From an uncultured Sulfitobacter sp. (lineage in GTDB: Bacteria > Pseudomonadota > Alphaproteobacteria > Rhodobacterales > Rhodobacteraceae), in the NCBI GenBank assembly GCA_937138475.1, contig CAKZPD010000022.1, positions 62,001-126,000 of the forward strand: a DNA stretch of 64,000 nucleotides. Direction: 5' to 3'. Shown here piece after piece: positions 19,429-27,296 of this stretch. The notes below the pieces were generated by a model. The model saw only the letters and a program-made list of their open reading frames with translations, ran no database searches and was not told the DNA's origin. The position numbers and the translations under genes were made by a program. Each line of letters starts with the position of its first letter. Position 1 is the stretch's first letter.

Positions 19429-21249
19429 CTAGTTGTCTTGGATCCACCATACCTCGGGCATAAAATTCGGACCGTCGCCATAAATCGGCGTGCGGGCGGG
19501 AAAGCGCAAACGTTTGTCATGGGCAATTCGCCCGGTGGTATATTGCCAAAACGGGATCACAAAGCGCCCGGCGGTCAGCACCCGGTCAAGGGCGCGGGTG
19601 GCGGCGGTAAAGGTTTCTTGGTCAGGGGCGGTCAGCATCGCATCAATCATCGCGTCAATGGCCGGATCCTTGACCCCCATCAGATTGCGCGATCCAGCCT
19701 GATCGGCCGCCTGTGCCCCCCAGTAAAAGCGCTGTTCGTTGCCCGGCGACAAAGACAAAGACCGCCGAAACGCGGTCATATCGAAATCAAAGCTGTTTAC
19801 CCGCGCGGTATATTGCGCGTCATCGGTGGTTTCGATCTGCATGTCGATGCCCAGCCGGGCAAGGGCCTGCTGATACAGATCGGCAATCGCCTTGTTCTCG
19901 CTGTTGCCCTTGGTCAGCAGCAAGGTAAAGGCCAGCGCCGCGCCATCCGGGCCGCGCATTGTCCCGGCGGCATCGGCGGCAAAGCCGGCCTCGGCCAGCA
20001 AGGTCATGGCGCGGCGGATATTCTTGCGGTTGCGCAGGCTGCCATCGCTTTGCGGCAGGGCATAGCCCTCAAGCGTGCCGGGAAGCAGGGCATCGCGAAA
20101 CGGGGCAAGCAGGTTGGCGACAGGGGCCGGGGCCGGGCCGGGCTGCATGGCCAGGACCGAATTGGAAAAATACGAGGTAATGCGCGGCTGCTCTCCTCCG
20201 GTCAGGGTGTCATTGATATATTCAAAATTGAACGCAGAAATCAGCGCCTCGCGCACGCGCCAATCTTGAAACATCGCGCGCCGCGTGTTCATCACGAAGC
20301 CGGTCATGCCTGACGGTTTTTGGTGCGGGATCTCGCTTTTGACGATCTGACCGGATCGCACGGCGGGAAAATCATATTGGCTGGCCCAGGTCTGGGCGTT
20401 GAATTCCCGCACCGCCGAGATTTCGCCGGCTTTGAATGCCTCGAACAGCACCGACGAATCGCCGTAAAAATCCAGCACGATCTGATCCATGTTATGGGTG
20501 CCGCGGCGAAATGGCAGATCACGGCCCCAATAGGCAGGGTTGCGGGTTAAAACAACGCGCCGGCCGGCCTCGTAGGTGCTGATCTGATAGGGGCCACTGC
20601 CCAGCGGGATGTCGGCCAGGGGCGCGTTGGTGAAATCCTGCCCCTGCCATTGCGCCTTGGACAAGATCGGCCGCAGCCCAGCCAAAAGAGCAAGCTCTTG
20701 ATTATCATTCGAAAAGCTGATTCGCACGCGGCGGGGGGCGGTTTGGGCAATGCGCGATATCTGCCCCCAAAGGTTGCGATATTTTGGATGGCCTTGCGTG
20801 CCCAGAACCTCAAAGGAAAAAATCACATCCTCAACCGTGACCGGGCTGCCGTCGGAAAACCGGGCGGCCGGGTTCAGGGTAAACTCAACCCAGCTGCGGT
20901 CTGGTGCGGTCTCGACCGATTCGGCCAACAGCCCGTAAAGGGTAAAGGGTTCGTCCCAGGACCGGCCCAAAAGGGTCTCATGTGTGAAAAATGCCAGCTG
21001 CCACGGGGCGGTGCCCTTGTGGGAAAACGGGTTCAGGCTGTCAAAGCCGCCGGTGTTGCCCAAGCGGATGGCGCCGCCTTTCGGCGCGTCGGGGTTGGCA
21101 TAGGGCAAAGACACAAAATCCGGTGGGAGAGCAGGCCGCCCATACATAGATATCCCGTGTGACGGCCCCGCCAGCGCCCCGGACACCCAAAGCCCGGCGC
21201 AGAAAATAGCGGCCTGTTTCGCCGATTTCACCCAATAAGAAAGCCTCAT
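19429..21249 (-). CDS. ABC transporter periplasmic substrate-binding protein, YejA-like (family 5)
   Basis: From the ATG at 21249 (MRLSYWVKSAKQAAIFCAG) the precursor has 606 residues and a signal peptide with likely cleavage after SGALA. The mature start GPSHGISMYGRPALPPDFVS and YANPDAPKGGAIRLG are typical of the YejA branch of the peptide/oligopeptide binding proteins. Further family motifs are VTVEDVIFSFEVL, NPAYWGRDLPFRRGTHN and SFDFDMTAFRRS. The ATG at 21282 is an alternative start. No permease or ATPase genes are adjacent, so the transporter partners must be elsewhere or the gene is a solitary paralogue. Confidence 0.9.
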   Translation of the reverse strand: MRLSYWVKSAKQAAIFCAGLWVSGALAGPSHGISMYGRPALPPDFVSLPYANPDAPKGGAIRLGNTGGFDSLNPFSHKGTAPWQLAFFTHETLLGRSWDEPFTLYGLLAESVETAPDRSWVEFTLNPAARFSDGSPVTVEDVIFSFEVLGTQGHPKYRNLWGQISRIAQTAPRRVRISFSNDNQELALLAGLRPILSKAQWQGQDFTNAPLADIPLGSGPYQISTYEAGRRVVLTRNPAYWGRDLPFRRGTHNMDQIVLDFYGDSSVLFEAFKAGEISAVREFNAQTWASQYDFPAVRSGQIVKSEIPHQKPSGMTGFVMNTRRAMFQDWRVREALISAFNFEYINDTLTGGEQPRITSYFSNSVLAMQPGPAPAPVANLLAPFRDALLPGTLEGYALPQSDGSLRNRKNIRRAMTLLAEAGFAADAAGTMRGPDGAALAFTLLLTKGNSENKAIADLYQQALARLGIDMQIETTDDAQYTARVNSFDFDMTAFRRSLSLSPGNEQRFYWGAQAADQAGSRNLMGVKDPAIDAMIDAMLTAPDQETFTAATRALDRVLTAGRFVIPFWQYTTGRIAHDKRLRFPARTPIYGDGPNFMPEVWWIQDN

Positions 21250-21328
21250 TTTCACACGCCCTTGTCGTTTGCCGGGGTTCATTTGCCGGCACGCTATCTG
21301 GCAATTGCCATCTTTTCAAACTTTTAGC

Positions 21329-21357
21329 TTGGACAGCGCATTCAGATTGCTTATAAA
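21329..21357 (+). promoter_or_regulatory. Sigma-70-type promoter for the candidate sRNA
   Basis: TTGGAC at 21329-21334 and TATAAA at 21352-21357 are separated by exactly 17 bp. In this GC-rich genome such a near-consensus -10 box with ideal spacing is rare. The predicted start lies about seven bases after the -10, near 21364. Confidence 0.6.
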
Positions 21358-21363
21358 AGACTC

Positions 21364-21439
21364 ACTGCTCGATAGGTTTCTTGCCTGTATGAAACCTGCC
21401 TCAATGACTTAACGCCTGCCTTGTGCAGGCGTTTTTTTT
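21364..21439 (+). ncRNA. Candidate small RNA with two hairpins and intrinsic terminator
   Basis: A roughly 75-nt transcript is predicted. Hairpin 1 has a perfect 7-bp stem, AGGTTTC (21374-21380) with GAAACCT (21391-21397), and a 10-base loop TTGCCTGTAT. A single-stranded linker (GCCTCAATGACTT) follows. Hairpin 2 has a perfect 9-bp stem, AACGCCTGC (21411-21419) with GCAGGCGTT (21425-21433), loop CTTGT, and eight T at 21432-21439. This is the architecture of an Hfq-type trans-acting sRNA. CCTG-containing stretches recur in the loop and linker and could pair with purine-rich ribosome sites. I do not recognise a named family. Confidence 0.55.
21411..21439 (+). terminator. Rho-independent terminator of the candidate sRNA
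   Basis: A perfect 9-bp GC-rich stem with a 5-base loop is followed directly by eight T. It is the clearest intrinsic terminator in the window. No plus-strand protein gene lies upstream, so it must end a short RNA. Confidence 0.85.
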
Positions 21440-21649
21440 GTGTCGTGCTTGGGCGGGCATCGGCGGGATCTGTGGCGGCGCGGCATGGCGCTTTTTGGCC
21501 AGAAATCCGCCAGTATCGCGTAAACCCAGCAAAGCAAGGCGCGACGGCCCCAGGGCTGCGGCGCATCACGCCATGGTCATTGGTGCTTTGATGTGGCTTA
21601 CTTTGCCCGTTACAGCCCCCAGCGGGCGCATTCAGATCAGGAAAAGAAC

Positions 21650-22435
21650 ATGACGCTAGGAGAATCACTGCGCGGCAAGACAGCTGTCGTCACCGGATCA
21701 AATTCAGGCATTGGCCTGGCGATTGCCAAGGCGCTGGCGGGTGCGGGGGCGGATGTTGTGCTTAATTCCTTTACCGACCGGGCCGAAGATCACGCCCTGG
21801 CCGAGCAAATCGGCCATGAGGCCGGCGTCAGCGCGCGCTATGTCGCGGCGGATATGTCCGATCCGGCGCAATGCCGCGATTTGATCGCCCAGGCCGGGCG
21901 CTGTGATATTCTGGTCAACAATGCCGGCATTCAGCATGTGGCGCCTATTCCCGAATTTCCCGAAGGTAAATGGGACCAGATTATCGCGATCAACCTGTCC
22001 TCGGCGTTTCATACCACGGCTATGGCCTTGCCGATGATGCGGGCCGCTGGTTGGGGGCGGGTGATCAATGTGGCGTCGGCGCATGGGTTGACCGCCTCGC
22101 CTTATAAATCGGCCTATGTCGCGGCGAAACACGGGGTGATTGGCCTGACCAAGACCACCGCGCTTGAGACCGCGCAAGAGGCGATAACCGCCAATGCCAT
22201 TTGCCCCGGCTATGTGCTGACGCCCATCGTCGAAAAGCAGATCCCCGATACGATGAAAGAATACGCCATGACCCGCGAAGAGGTGATCGAAAAGGTGATG
22301 CTGACGCGCCAACCTTCAAAGCAATTCGCAACGGTCGAACAGATCGGCGGCACGGCGGTGTTCTTGTGTTCAGAACACGCCGCACAAATGACCGGCACAA
22401 CGCTGAGCCTGGACGGCGGATGGACGGCGTTGTGA
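21650..22435 (+). CDS. 3-hydroxybutyrate dehydrogenase (SDR family)
   Basis: The 261-residue short-chain dehydrogenase should interconvert D-3-hydroxybutyrate and acetoacetate with NAD in polyhydroxybutyrate or ketone-body turnover. The cofactor motif is TAVVTGSNSGIGLAIAKAL near residue 10. NNAGIQHVAPIPEFP near 88 and SAYVAAKHGVIGLTK near 152 (catalytic Tyr and Lys) are the signature of the D-beta-hydroxybutyrate dehydrogenase subgroup, as is AICPGYVLTPIVEKQI. I chose the ATG at 21650, preceded by CAGGA; the frame extends to 21593 without support. The closest family name is bdhA/hbdH. Confidence 0.92.
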   Translation: MTLGESLRGKTAVVTGSNSGIGLAIAKALAGAGADVVLNSFTDRAEDHALAEQIGHEAGVSARYVAADMSDPAQCRDLIAQAGRCDILVNNAGIQHVAPIPEFPEGKWDQIIAINLSSAFHTTAMALPMMRAAGWGRVINVASAHGLTASPYKSAYVAAKHGVIGLTKTTALETAQEAITANAICPGYVLTPIVEKQIPDTMKEYAMTREEVIEKVMLTRQPSKQFATVEQIGGTAVFLCSEHAAQMTGTTLSLDGGWTAL

Positions 22436-22485
22436 TCGGGGTGATCGGGGCCGCGCGGTTTTGCATCCGGGCGGCGCCTTGGCGG

Positions 22486-23223
22486 TTATGAGCTTTTCTG
22501 GGGCTTTGGGCTGCGCTTTTTGCGCAGTTCGGGCAGCCGGTCCGACGGATAGACCAGCCCGGCCGAGATCACCAGCTTGGCGGCGTCTTCGACGCTCATG
22601 TCCAGTTCGATGACGTCTTCGCGGGGAACGAACAGCAAGAACCCCGAGGTCGGGTTGGGCGTTGTCGGCAAAAAGATGCTGAGCATCGGCTGCCCGTCAT
22701 GGGCGCGGGCGGCGATTTCGCCCTTGGTGCCGGTCGAGACAAAGCCGATCGCCCAGATGCCTTTGCGGGGGTATTCGATAACGCAGGCGGTCTCGAATGA
22801 GCGTTCAGATTGGGCGAAGACGGTTTCGGATATCTGCTTGATGCCGGAATAGATGGTGCGCACCACCGGGGTGCGTTCCACCAAGCTTTCGGCCAGCACA
22901 ATCAATGAGCGCCCGATCAGGCCCTTGGCCATCCAGCCGACCAGGATGGTGAAGATCAAGAACATCACCACACCGATACCGCGCACGTTGATTTGCACGG
23001 ATGGGTCTAGGCCAAGGAGATCCTGGATCAGCCGGTCGGGTTGATAGGCGCGCGGAACAAACGGCAGCACAAACCCATCAATCCAGCCGACCACCGACCA
23101 GATCAGCCAGATCGTCAGCCCGACAGGGGCGATCACCACCAACCCGGTGAGGAACGAGCCACGCAGCCAGGCAAAAAGCGAGCGTCGCGGTGGCGGGATG
23201 TCGGGATCGAAAGGCGTGTTCAT
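22486..23223 (-). CDS. DUF502 family membrane protein
   Basis: The 245-residue protein has two N-terminal transmembrane helices (FLTGLVVIAPVGLTIWLIWS near residue 24, and GIGVVMFLIFTILVGWMAKG near 84) and a soluble C-terminal part. LVERTPVVRTIYSGIKQISE and VIEYPRKGIWAIGFVS are hallmark DUF502 motifs, followed by VFLPTTPNPTSGF-like sequence (here IFLPTTPNPTSGFLLFVP). The family is conserved but its function is unknown; a plant relative is linked to membrane trafficking. It is transcribed toward the hydroxybutyrate dehydrogenase gene, with a 50-bp gap. Confidence 0.9.
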   Translation of the reverse strand: MNTPFDPDIPPPRRSLFAWLRGSFLTGLVVIAPVGLTIWLIWSVVGWIDGFVLPFVPRAYQPDRLIQDLLGLDPSVQINVRGIGVVMFLIFTILVGWMAKGLIGRSLIVLAESLVERTPVVRTIYSGIKQISETVFAQSERSFETACVIEYPRKGIWAIGFVSTGTKGEIAARAHDGQPMLSIFLPTTPNPTSGFLLFVPREDVIELDMSVEDAAKLVISAGLVYPSDRLPELRKKRSPKPQKSS

Positions 23224-23371
23224 TGTGTTGTCAAAGCCGCAGGGCCGGCCCCATGGGAAGATATCTTGGGGAACCTAAGCGCTTTGGGCGGGGTCTACAA
23301 TGGGCAAAGCTGGGGCTGTGGGGGCGGGCCCGGGCGCCGCGGATGATGGGGGTTGGTGGCGCGGGCGGGAT

Positions 23372-23404
23372 GCCTCCGGCGGGGATATTTAGGAACAAAA
23401 GAAG
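23372..23404 (+). repeat. Dispersed 33-bp repeat, copy 2 (between psuG and the DUF502 gene)
   Basis: Reads GCCTCCGGCGGGGATATTT, AG, then GAACAAAAGAAG. It lies between the end of psuG and the start of the DUF502 gene, both on the minus strand, but is itself in plus orientation. It is the only clear copy not oriented with the gene it follows. Confidence 0.85.
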
Positions 23405-23452
23405 GGGCGCGCGCGGGGGCGGTCAACGTTGGGGCAAGGCCGCGGGGGGGCG

Positions 23453-24367
23453 CTAGGGCAGAGCGATCAGCGCTTGGGCGATCCGGGCGGCAAGCCGGGC
23501 GTTGTTGCGCACCAGGGCAATATTGGCTGTGAGCGAGCGCCCCTGGGTCAAATCGAAGATCCGCGCCAGCAAGAAAGGGGTGACGGCCTTGCCGGTGACG
23601 CCTTGTTGGTCGGCCTCGGCCTGGGCCTGGGCAATGATGGGGGCCAGGTTTTCGGCGGGGATTTCGTCTTGGGCCGGGATCGGGTTGGCCACCAGCTGAC
23701 CGCCGGGCAGACCCAGGGCAGCACGCAGGCGGTGGGCGCGGGCGATCTGGGCCGGGTCATCCATGCGCAGCGGCGCGGGCAGGGGGGAGTGCGCGCTCCA
23801 GAAGGCGGGGAAGCTGTCTTGGCCCACGGCGATGACCGGCACGCCATTGGTTTCCAGAACTTCGAGGGTTTTGTCGACATCGAGGATCGCTTTGGCGCCG
23901 GCGGCGACGACGGTGACAGGGGTTTGGGCCAGTTCGGTCAGATCAGCCGAGATGTCAAAGCTGTGTTCGGCGCCTTTGTGAACCCCGCCGATGCCGCCGG
24001 TGGCAAAGACCGCGATCCCGGCCGCATGGGCGGCGATCATCGTGGCTGCGACGGTGGTGGCGCCGGTGCCGCCGCTGGCCATGCAGGCCGCCAGGTCGGC
24101 GCGCGACAGTTTGGCGGTGTTGCGGCTTTGGGAGAGTTGCACAAGCTGTGCGGGGTCAAGGCCGATGTGCAACGTGCCGTCAAGCACGGCGATGGTGGCA
24201 GGCACGGCGCCAAGGGCGCGGATGTCGTTTTCCACCTGTTGGGCCACCTCAAGATTTTGGGGGTGGGGCATGCCATGGGTGATGATTGTGCTTTCCAGGG
24301 CGACGATCGGTTGGCCGGTGGTTTTCGCGGCGGCCACTTCGGCCGAAAGGATCATTGGCAAGATCAC
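23453..24367 (-). CDS. psuG: Pseudouridine-5'-phosphate glycosidase PsuG
   Basis: The 304-residue enzyme cleaves the C-C glycosidic bond of pseudouridine 5'-phosphate to uracil and ribose 5-phosphate. Diagnostic stretches are VALESTIITHGMPHPQNLE near residue 23, ASGGTGATTVAATMIAAHAAG near 97 and FATGGIGGVHKGAEHSFDIS near 118. The C-terminal GKAVTPFLLARIFDLTQGRS and NIALVRNNA also fit the family. Its ATG overlaps the stop of the kinase gene by 4 bp, forming a two-gene pseudouridine catabolism operon. No pseudouridine permease gene is adjacent. Confidence 0.95.
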   Translation of the reverse strand: MILPMILSAEVAAAKTTGQPIVALESTIITHGMPHPQNLEVAQQVENDIRALGAVPATIAVLDGTLHIGLDPAQLVQLSQSRNTAKLSRADLAACMASGGTGATTVAATMIAAHAAGIAVFATGGIGGVHKGAEHSFDISADLTELAQTPVTVVAAGAKAILDVDKTLEVLETNGVPVIAVGQDSFPAFWSAHSPLPAPLRMDDPAQIARAHRLRAALGLPGGQLVANPIPAQDEIPAENLAPIIAQAQAEADQQGVTGKAVTPFLLARIFDLTQGRSLTANIALVRNNARLAARIAQALIALP

Positions 24368-25257
24368 GGGGTTTCCTTTCCTGAAACGTAATGCGCCGCC
24401 GCCCGCAGGGCCGTTTCAAGCGCGGCTTGGGGCGCGGTGCCGGCGCGTTCGGCGGCGATATGGGCGGCCATAAAGGTATCGCCGGCCCCGGTGACGCGCT
24501 GTGCGGTGATGGCGGGGGGGCGGGCGCTGCGCAGCCCGTGTTCATCGGCATCCGCAGCAGGTTGCCCCCCATCAGTGACAAGCGCCCGGCGGGCGCCGTG
24601 CCGGATCAACCCCTGCGCGGCGGCTTGGGCCCCGCAGAACTGGGTGCCGCACAGCAGGCCGGCCTCTTCGAGGTTGACATAAAGCGTGCCGCGCCCGGCC
24701 TGAAGGAACGGCAGCAGCCGGGTGGCCTTGCCCGGTGATGCCGGGGCCAGACGCAGGTCAGCCTTGGCGAAATCCTCATGGCTGGCGACCAGCGCCAGCG
24801 TCTCAACCGGCAGGTTGCCGTCCAAGGCGATCAACCCGGTAAAGGGCGCGCCGAGCGGGGCCAGCGCGCCGCCGCGCAAGGGCGCCAGAATCGCGGCGCC
24901 TGCTGCCTCAAGGGAATGGGCGTCGGCGATGGCCGCCAGCAAGCGGCCTTGCGATTCGATGGCCATATAACGGTCGGTTGGCAGATCGGCGCGGCGCAGC
25001 ACATGGTCGGTGTTCAGCCCCATGGCCTGGCAGCTGCTGATCAGCGCCCTGCCATCGCTGTCTTGGCCGACCACCGACAAAAGGGCCGGGCGCAGCCCGT
25101 ATTTCACCAAGGTCATGGCGATATTCAACGCAACGCCGCCGGGCAGGCGGGTGATACGACCGGGGCGGTCGTCGCCGGCTTGCATGGCAAGCGCAGAGCG
25201 GCCGATCATGTCCCAAAGGACCGACCCGGCGCAGATGATATCAGGCGCAGTGTTCAT
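24364..25257 (-). CDS. psuK: PfkB-family pseudouridine kinase PsuK
   Basis: From the ATG at 25257 (MNTAPDIICAGSVLWDMIG) the protein has 297 residues. It should phosphorylate pseudouridine to pseudouridine 5'-phosphate for PsuG. The PfkB signatures are RITRLPGGVALNIAMTLVKYG near residue 35 and the C-terminal RVTGAGDTFMAAHIAAER, which contains the catalytic Asp of GAGDTF. A TTG at 25272 is an alternative start, but AAGG before the ATG favours 25257. The function is inferred mainly from the overlap with psuG; PfkB kinases alone are hard to assign. Confidence 0.88.
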   Translation of the reverse strand: MNTAPDIICAGSVLWDMIGRSALAMQAGDDRPGRITRLPGGVALNIAMTLVKYGLRPALLSVVGQDSDGRALISSCQAMGLNTDHVLRRADLPTDRYMAIESQGRLLAAIADAHSLEAAGAAILAPLRGGALAPLGAPFTGLIALDGNLPVETLALVASHEDFAKADLRLAPASPGKATRLLPFLQAGRGTLYVNLEEAGLLCGTQFCGAQAAAQGLIRHGARRALVTDGGQPAADADEHGLRSARPPAITAQRVTGAGDTFMAAHIAAERAGTAPQAALETALRAAAHYVSGKETP

Positions 25258-25313
25258 GTGGCCTTGTGGCAAGGTTGACCGAACAGTTCAAGAGCATGGG
25301 GCCATGAGGCAGA

Positions 25314-26126
25314 TCAAGGGCGCGGATCGGCAAAAACAAGCGAGGCCCAAAGGCTGAGCCAAAGCGCGCCATCTTCCGGCCGAGGATGTGGGCGCATGAT
25401 CACCGCATTCAGCAAATACCGATGTTGGGCGCGGGTCTTGATCAGGGCCATGCCCTGGGCGTTGCTGCGCAGGCGGCGATAGTGCACCGCACCGCTGGGG
25501 GCTTTTTCATAGACCTCGATCAGGGCATCGGGGCGCGGCGCCGCATCATCAAGCAGTTGCACCCAAAGCTGGCCTTGGTAATCGGGCCTATAGGGGCTGT
25601 TTTGGGCGACAAATTCGGTTGCCATCCCGGTCGCCAGATCGCCGCCCTCAGCATTGCCACCGATTTGCACCAGGGCTTTGGCGTGGCGGGTATAGCTTTC
25701 GCGAAAGCCGCCGGTGGGCCAGCCCTTGGCGGTATGGGTGTCCAGCGTGCCGCGCAGGTCTTTTTCGTCCACAAAGGCGCGGAATTTGTCCAAGTCATCA
25801 TACGTCAGCCGCGACGGTGTGGTTTCATGCACGATCACCGCCAGACCGGGGGCCAAGCCCGGAACCTGAAGGGCGGGAATATCGCCCATCCGCCCCGATA
25901 CCGGCACAGGGCCGGCGGTCTGGTGGATTTCAAAACGGCTGAAACGGTTGGCCAGCCAACCAAGGGTGATGCCTTGGAAATGCTGGCCGTTGCGCAGGTC
26001 AGCGATCAATGGCGCGCCGCTTTCGACTTGATAATCCTGCGGTTCGATCCAAAACTCATGGGCAGGCAGGGCCGCAGGCAACAAGACAAAGCCAAGGGCG
26101 ATCAACAAACGGGAAACAACGGGCAT
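25314..26126 (-). CDS. DUF4198 periplasmic protein, possible metal-transport accessory
   Basis: From the ATG at 26126 (MPVVSRLLIALGFVLLPAAL) the precursor has 270 residues with a signal peptide cleaved near LPA-HEFWIEPQ. The mature HEFWIEP start and beta-rich body are typical of DUF4198, a family often found beside nickel or cobalt uptake genes. An internal stretch (LWVQLLDDAAPRPDALIEVY) resembles a carboxypeptidase-regulatory-like beta sandwich. Its start codon overlaps the start codon of the divergent HupE gene in CATG. The ATG at 26141 (MKALPMPVV) is an alternative. Function is inferred from context. Confidence 0.8.
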   Translation of the reverse strand: MPVVSRLLIALGFVLLPAALPAHEFWIEPQDYQVESGAPLIADLRNGQHFQGITLGWLANRFSRFEIHQTAGPVPVSGRMGDIPALQVPGLAPGLAVIVHETTPSRLTYDDLDKFRAFVDEKDLRGTLDTHTAKGWPTGGFRESYTRHAKALVQIGGNAEGGDLATGMATEFVAQNSPYRPDYQGQLWVQLLDDAAPRPDALIEVYEKAPSGAVHYRRLRSNAQGMALIKTRAQHRYLLNAVIMRPHPRPEDGALWLSLWASLVFADPRP

Positions 26127-27264
26127 GGGCAAAGCTTTCATTGGGATAACACGGATGCTGTGGGTTGTGCTGGCATTGTCAAGCCAGATTGCCATAGGCG
26201 CGGGCGCGCAGGCGCATGAAGTCAGCCCCAGCATCATGGATGTGCGCGCCGATGGCCAAGCGTTGCAGCTGACCGTTCGGCTGAACGCCGAAGCGCTTTT
26301 GGCGGGGCTTGACCTTGACGGGCTTGACGATACGGACCGGGCTGAAAATTCGGGAAATTACCGGGAATTAAGGGCGCTTGATCCGGCGCAACTGGGGCAG
26401 GCCTTGCCGCGTCTGGTTGCAGCCTGGAGCCAATCGGGCGTGGTGCTTGTGGGCCATGCGGCCGCGCCGCTGACCCTGACAGACAGCCAGATCCCACATG
26501 GGGTGGCCAAGGATGCGCCGCGTCTGTCAACCCTGGTGATCCGCGCGCCGATTGCCGACGGCGCGGCAAGCTTTTCCATTCATTGGCCCAAAGGCGCCGG
26601 CGCCCTGATCTTGCGCCAACAAGGGGTAGAGGATCCCTTTACCGCGTATTTGCAAGGCGATGAGCAAAGCCCCCAGATTGCCCTGCACGGCGGCGGGGCG
26701 CGCGGCGCCTGGGCCAGTCTGGTGGCCTATGTGCCGGTTGGGGTTGTGCATATCGTGCCGCGCGGGCTGGATCATATCCTGTTTGTGCTGGGATTGTTTC
26801 TTTTCAGCCCCCGTCTGCGGCCGATCTTGGCGCAGGTCAGCCTGTTCACCCTGGCCCATACCGTGACGCTGGCCCTGGGTGCGCTGGGGATTGTGCGCCT
26901 GTCAGCCAGCGTGGTCGAGCCGCTGATCGCGGCCTCAATTATATTTATAGCGGTCGAAAATATAATTAAGCCCCGTCTTGGCGCATCGCGGTTGGGGCTG
27001 ATCTTTGGGTTCGGGTTGTTGCACGGCTTGGGGTTTGCCAGCGTTCTGGGGGCCTTTGGCCTGCCGCAGGGGCAGTTCATTCCCGCGCTGGTGGGGTTCA
27101 ACATCGGGGTAGAGCTGGGCCAGCTGGCGGTGATTTCCCTGGCCGCATTGTTGCTGTGGCCGCTGTTGCACCGGTCATGGTATCGCCGTGCCGTCGCCGT
27201 TCCGGCATCGGCGGTGATTGCCCTGACCGGCGCCTATTGGTTGGTCGAACGGATTATCGGCTGA
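26125..27264 (+). CDS. HupE/UreJ-type membrane protein
   Basis: The 379-residue precursor has an N-terminal hydrophobic segment (MLWVVLALSSQIAIGAGAQA) followed by HEVSPSIMDVRADG, a soluble domain to about residue 190, then six or so helices. The membrane half shows the conserved polar residues of HupE/UreJ type 2 proteins: RGLDHILFVLGLFLFSPRLR, FTLAHTVTLALGALG and LLHGLGFASVLGAFGLP. Such proteins are proposed nickel or cobalt permeases. Start codons at 26125 and 26155 are both possible. It is divergent from the DUF4198 gene, so the two probably share a promoter region. Confidence 0.85.
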   Translation: MGKAFIGITRMLWVVLALSSQIAIGAGAQAHEVSPSIMDVRADGQALQLTVRLNAEALLAGLDLDGLDDTDRAENSGNYRELRALDPAQLGQALPRLVAAWSQSGVVLVGHAAAPLTLTDSQIPHGVAKDAPRLSTLVIRAPIADGAASFSIHWPKGAGALILRQQGVEDPFTAYLQGDEQSPQIALHGGGARGAWASLVAYVPVGVVHIVPRGLDHILFVLGLFLFSPRLRPILAQVSLFTLAHTVTLALGALGIVRLSASVVEPLIAASIIFIAVENIIKPRLGASRLGLIFGFGLLHGLGFASVLGAFGLPQGQFIPALVGFNIGVELGQLAVISLAALLLWPLLHRSWYRRAVAVPASAVIALTGAYWLVERIIG

Positions 27265-27296
27265 ACGCTGGGCCAGGAACCTGGCGCCACCATTCC

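Larger units (their letters stand above)
21250..21649. other. 400-bp intergenic region with a candidate small RNA
   Basis: No convincing protein gene lies between the YejA-like gene and the hydroxybutyrate dehydrogenase gene. The left part holds the upstream region of the YejA-like gene on the minus strand. Positions 21329-21440 hold a promoter-like pair, two perfect hairpins and a U-tract on the plus strand (listed separately). The remaining 200 bp up to 21649 shows no repeat, tRNA or obvious structure, only the leader of the dehydrogenase gene with CAGGA near 21638. Confidence 0.6.
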
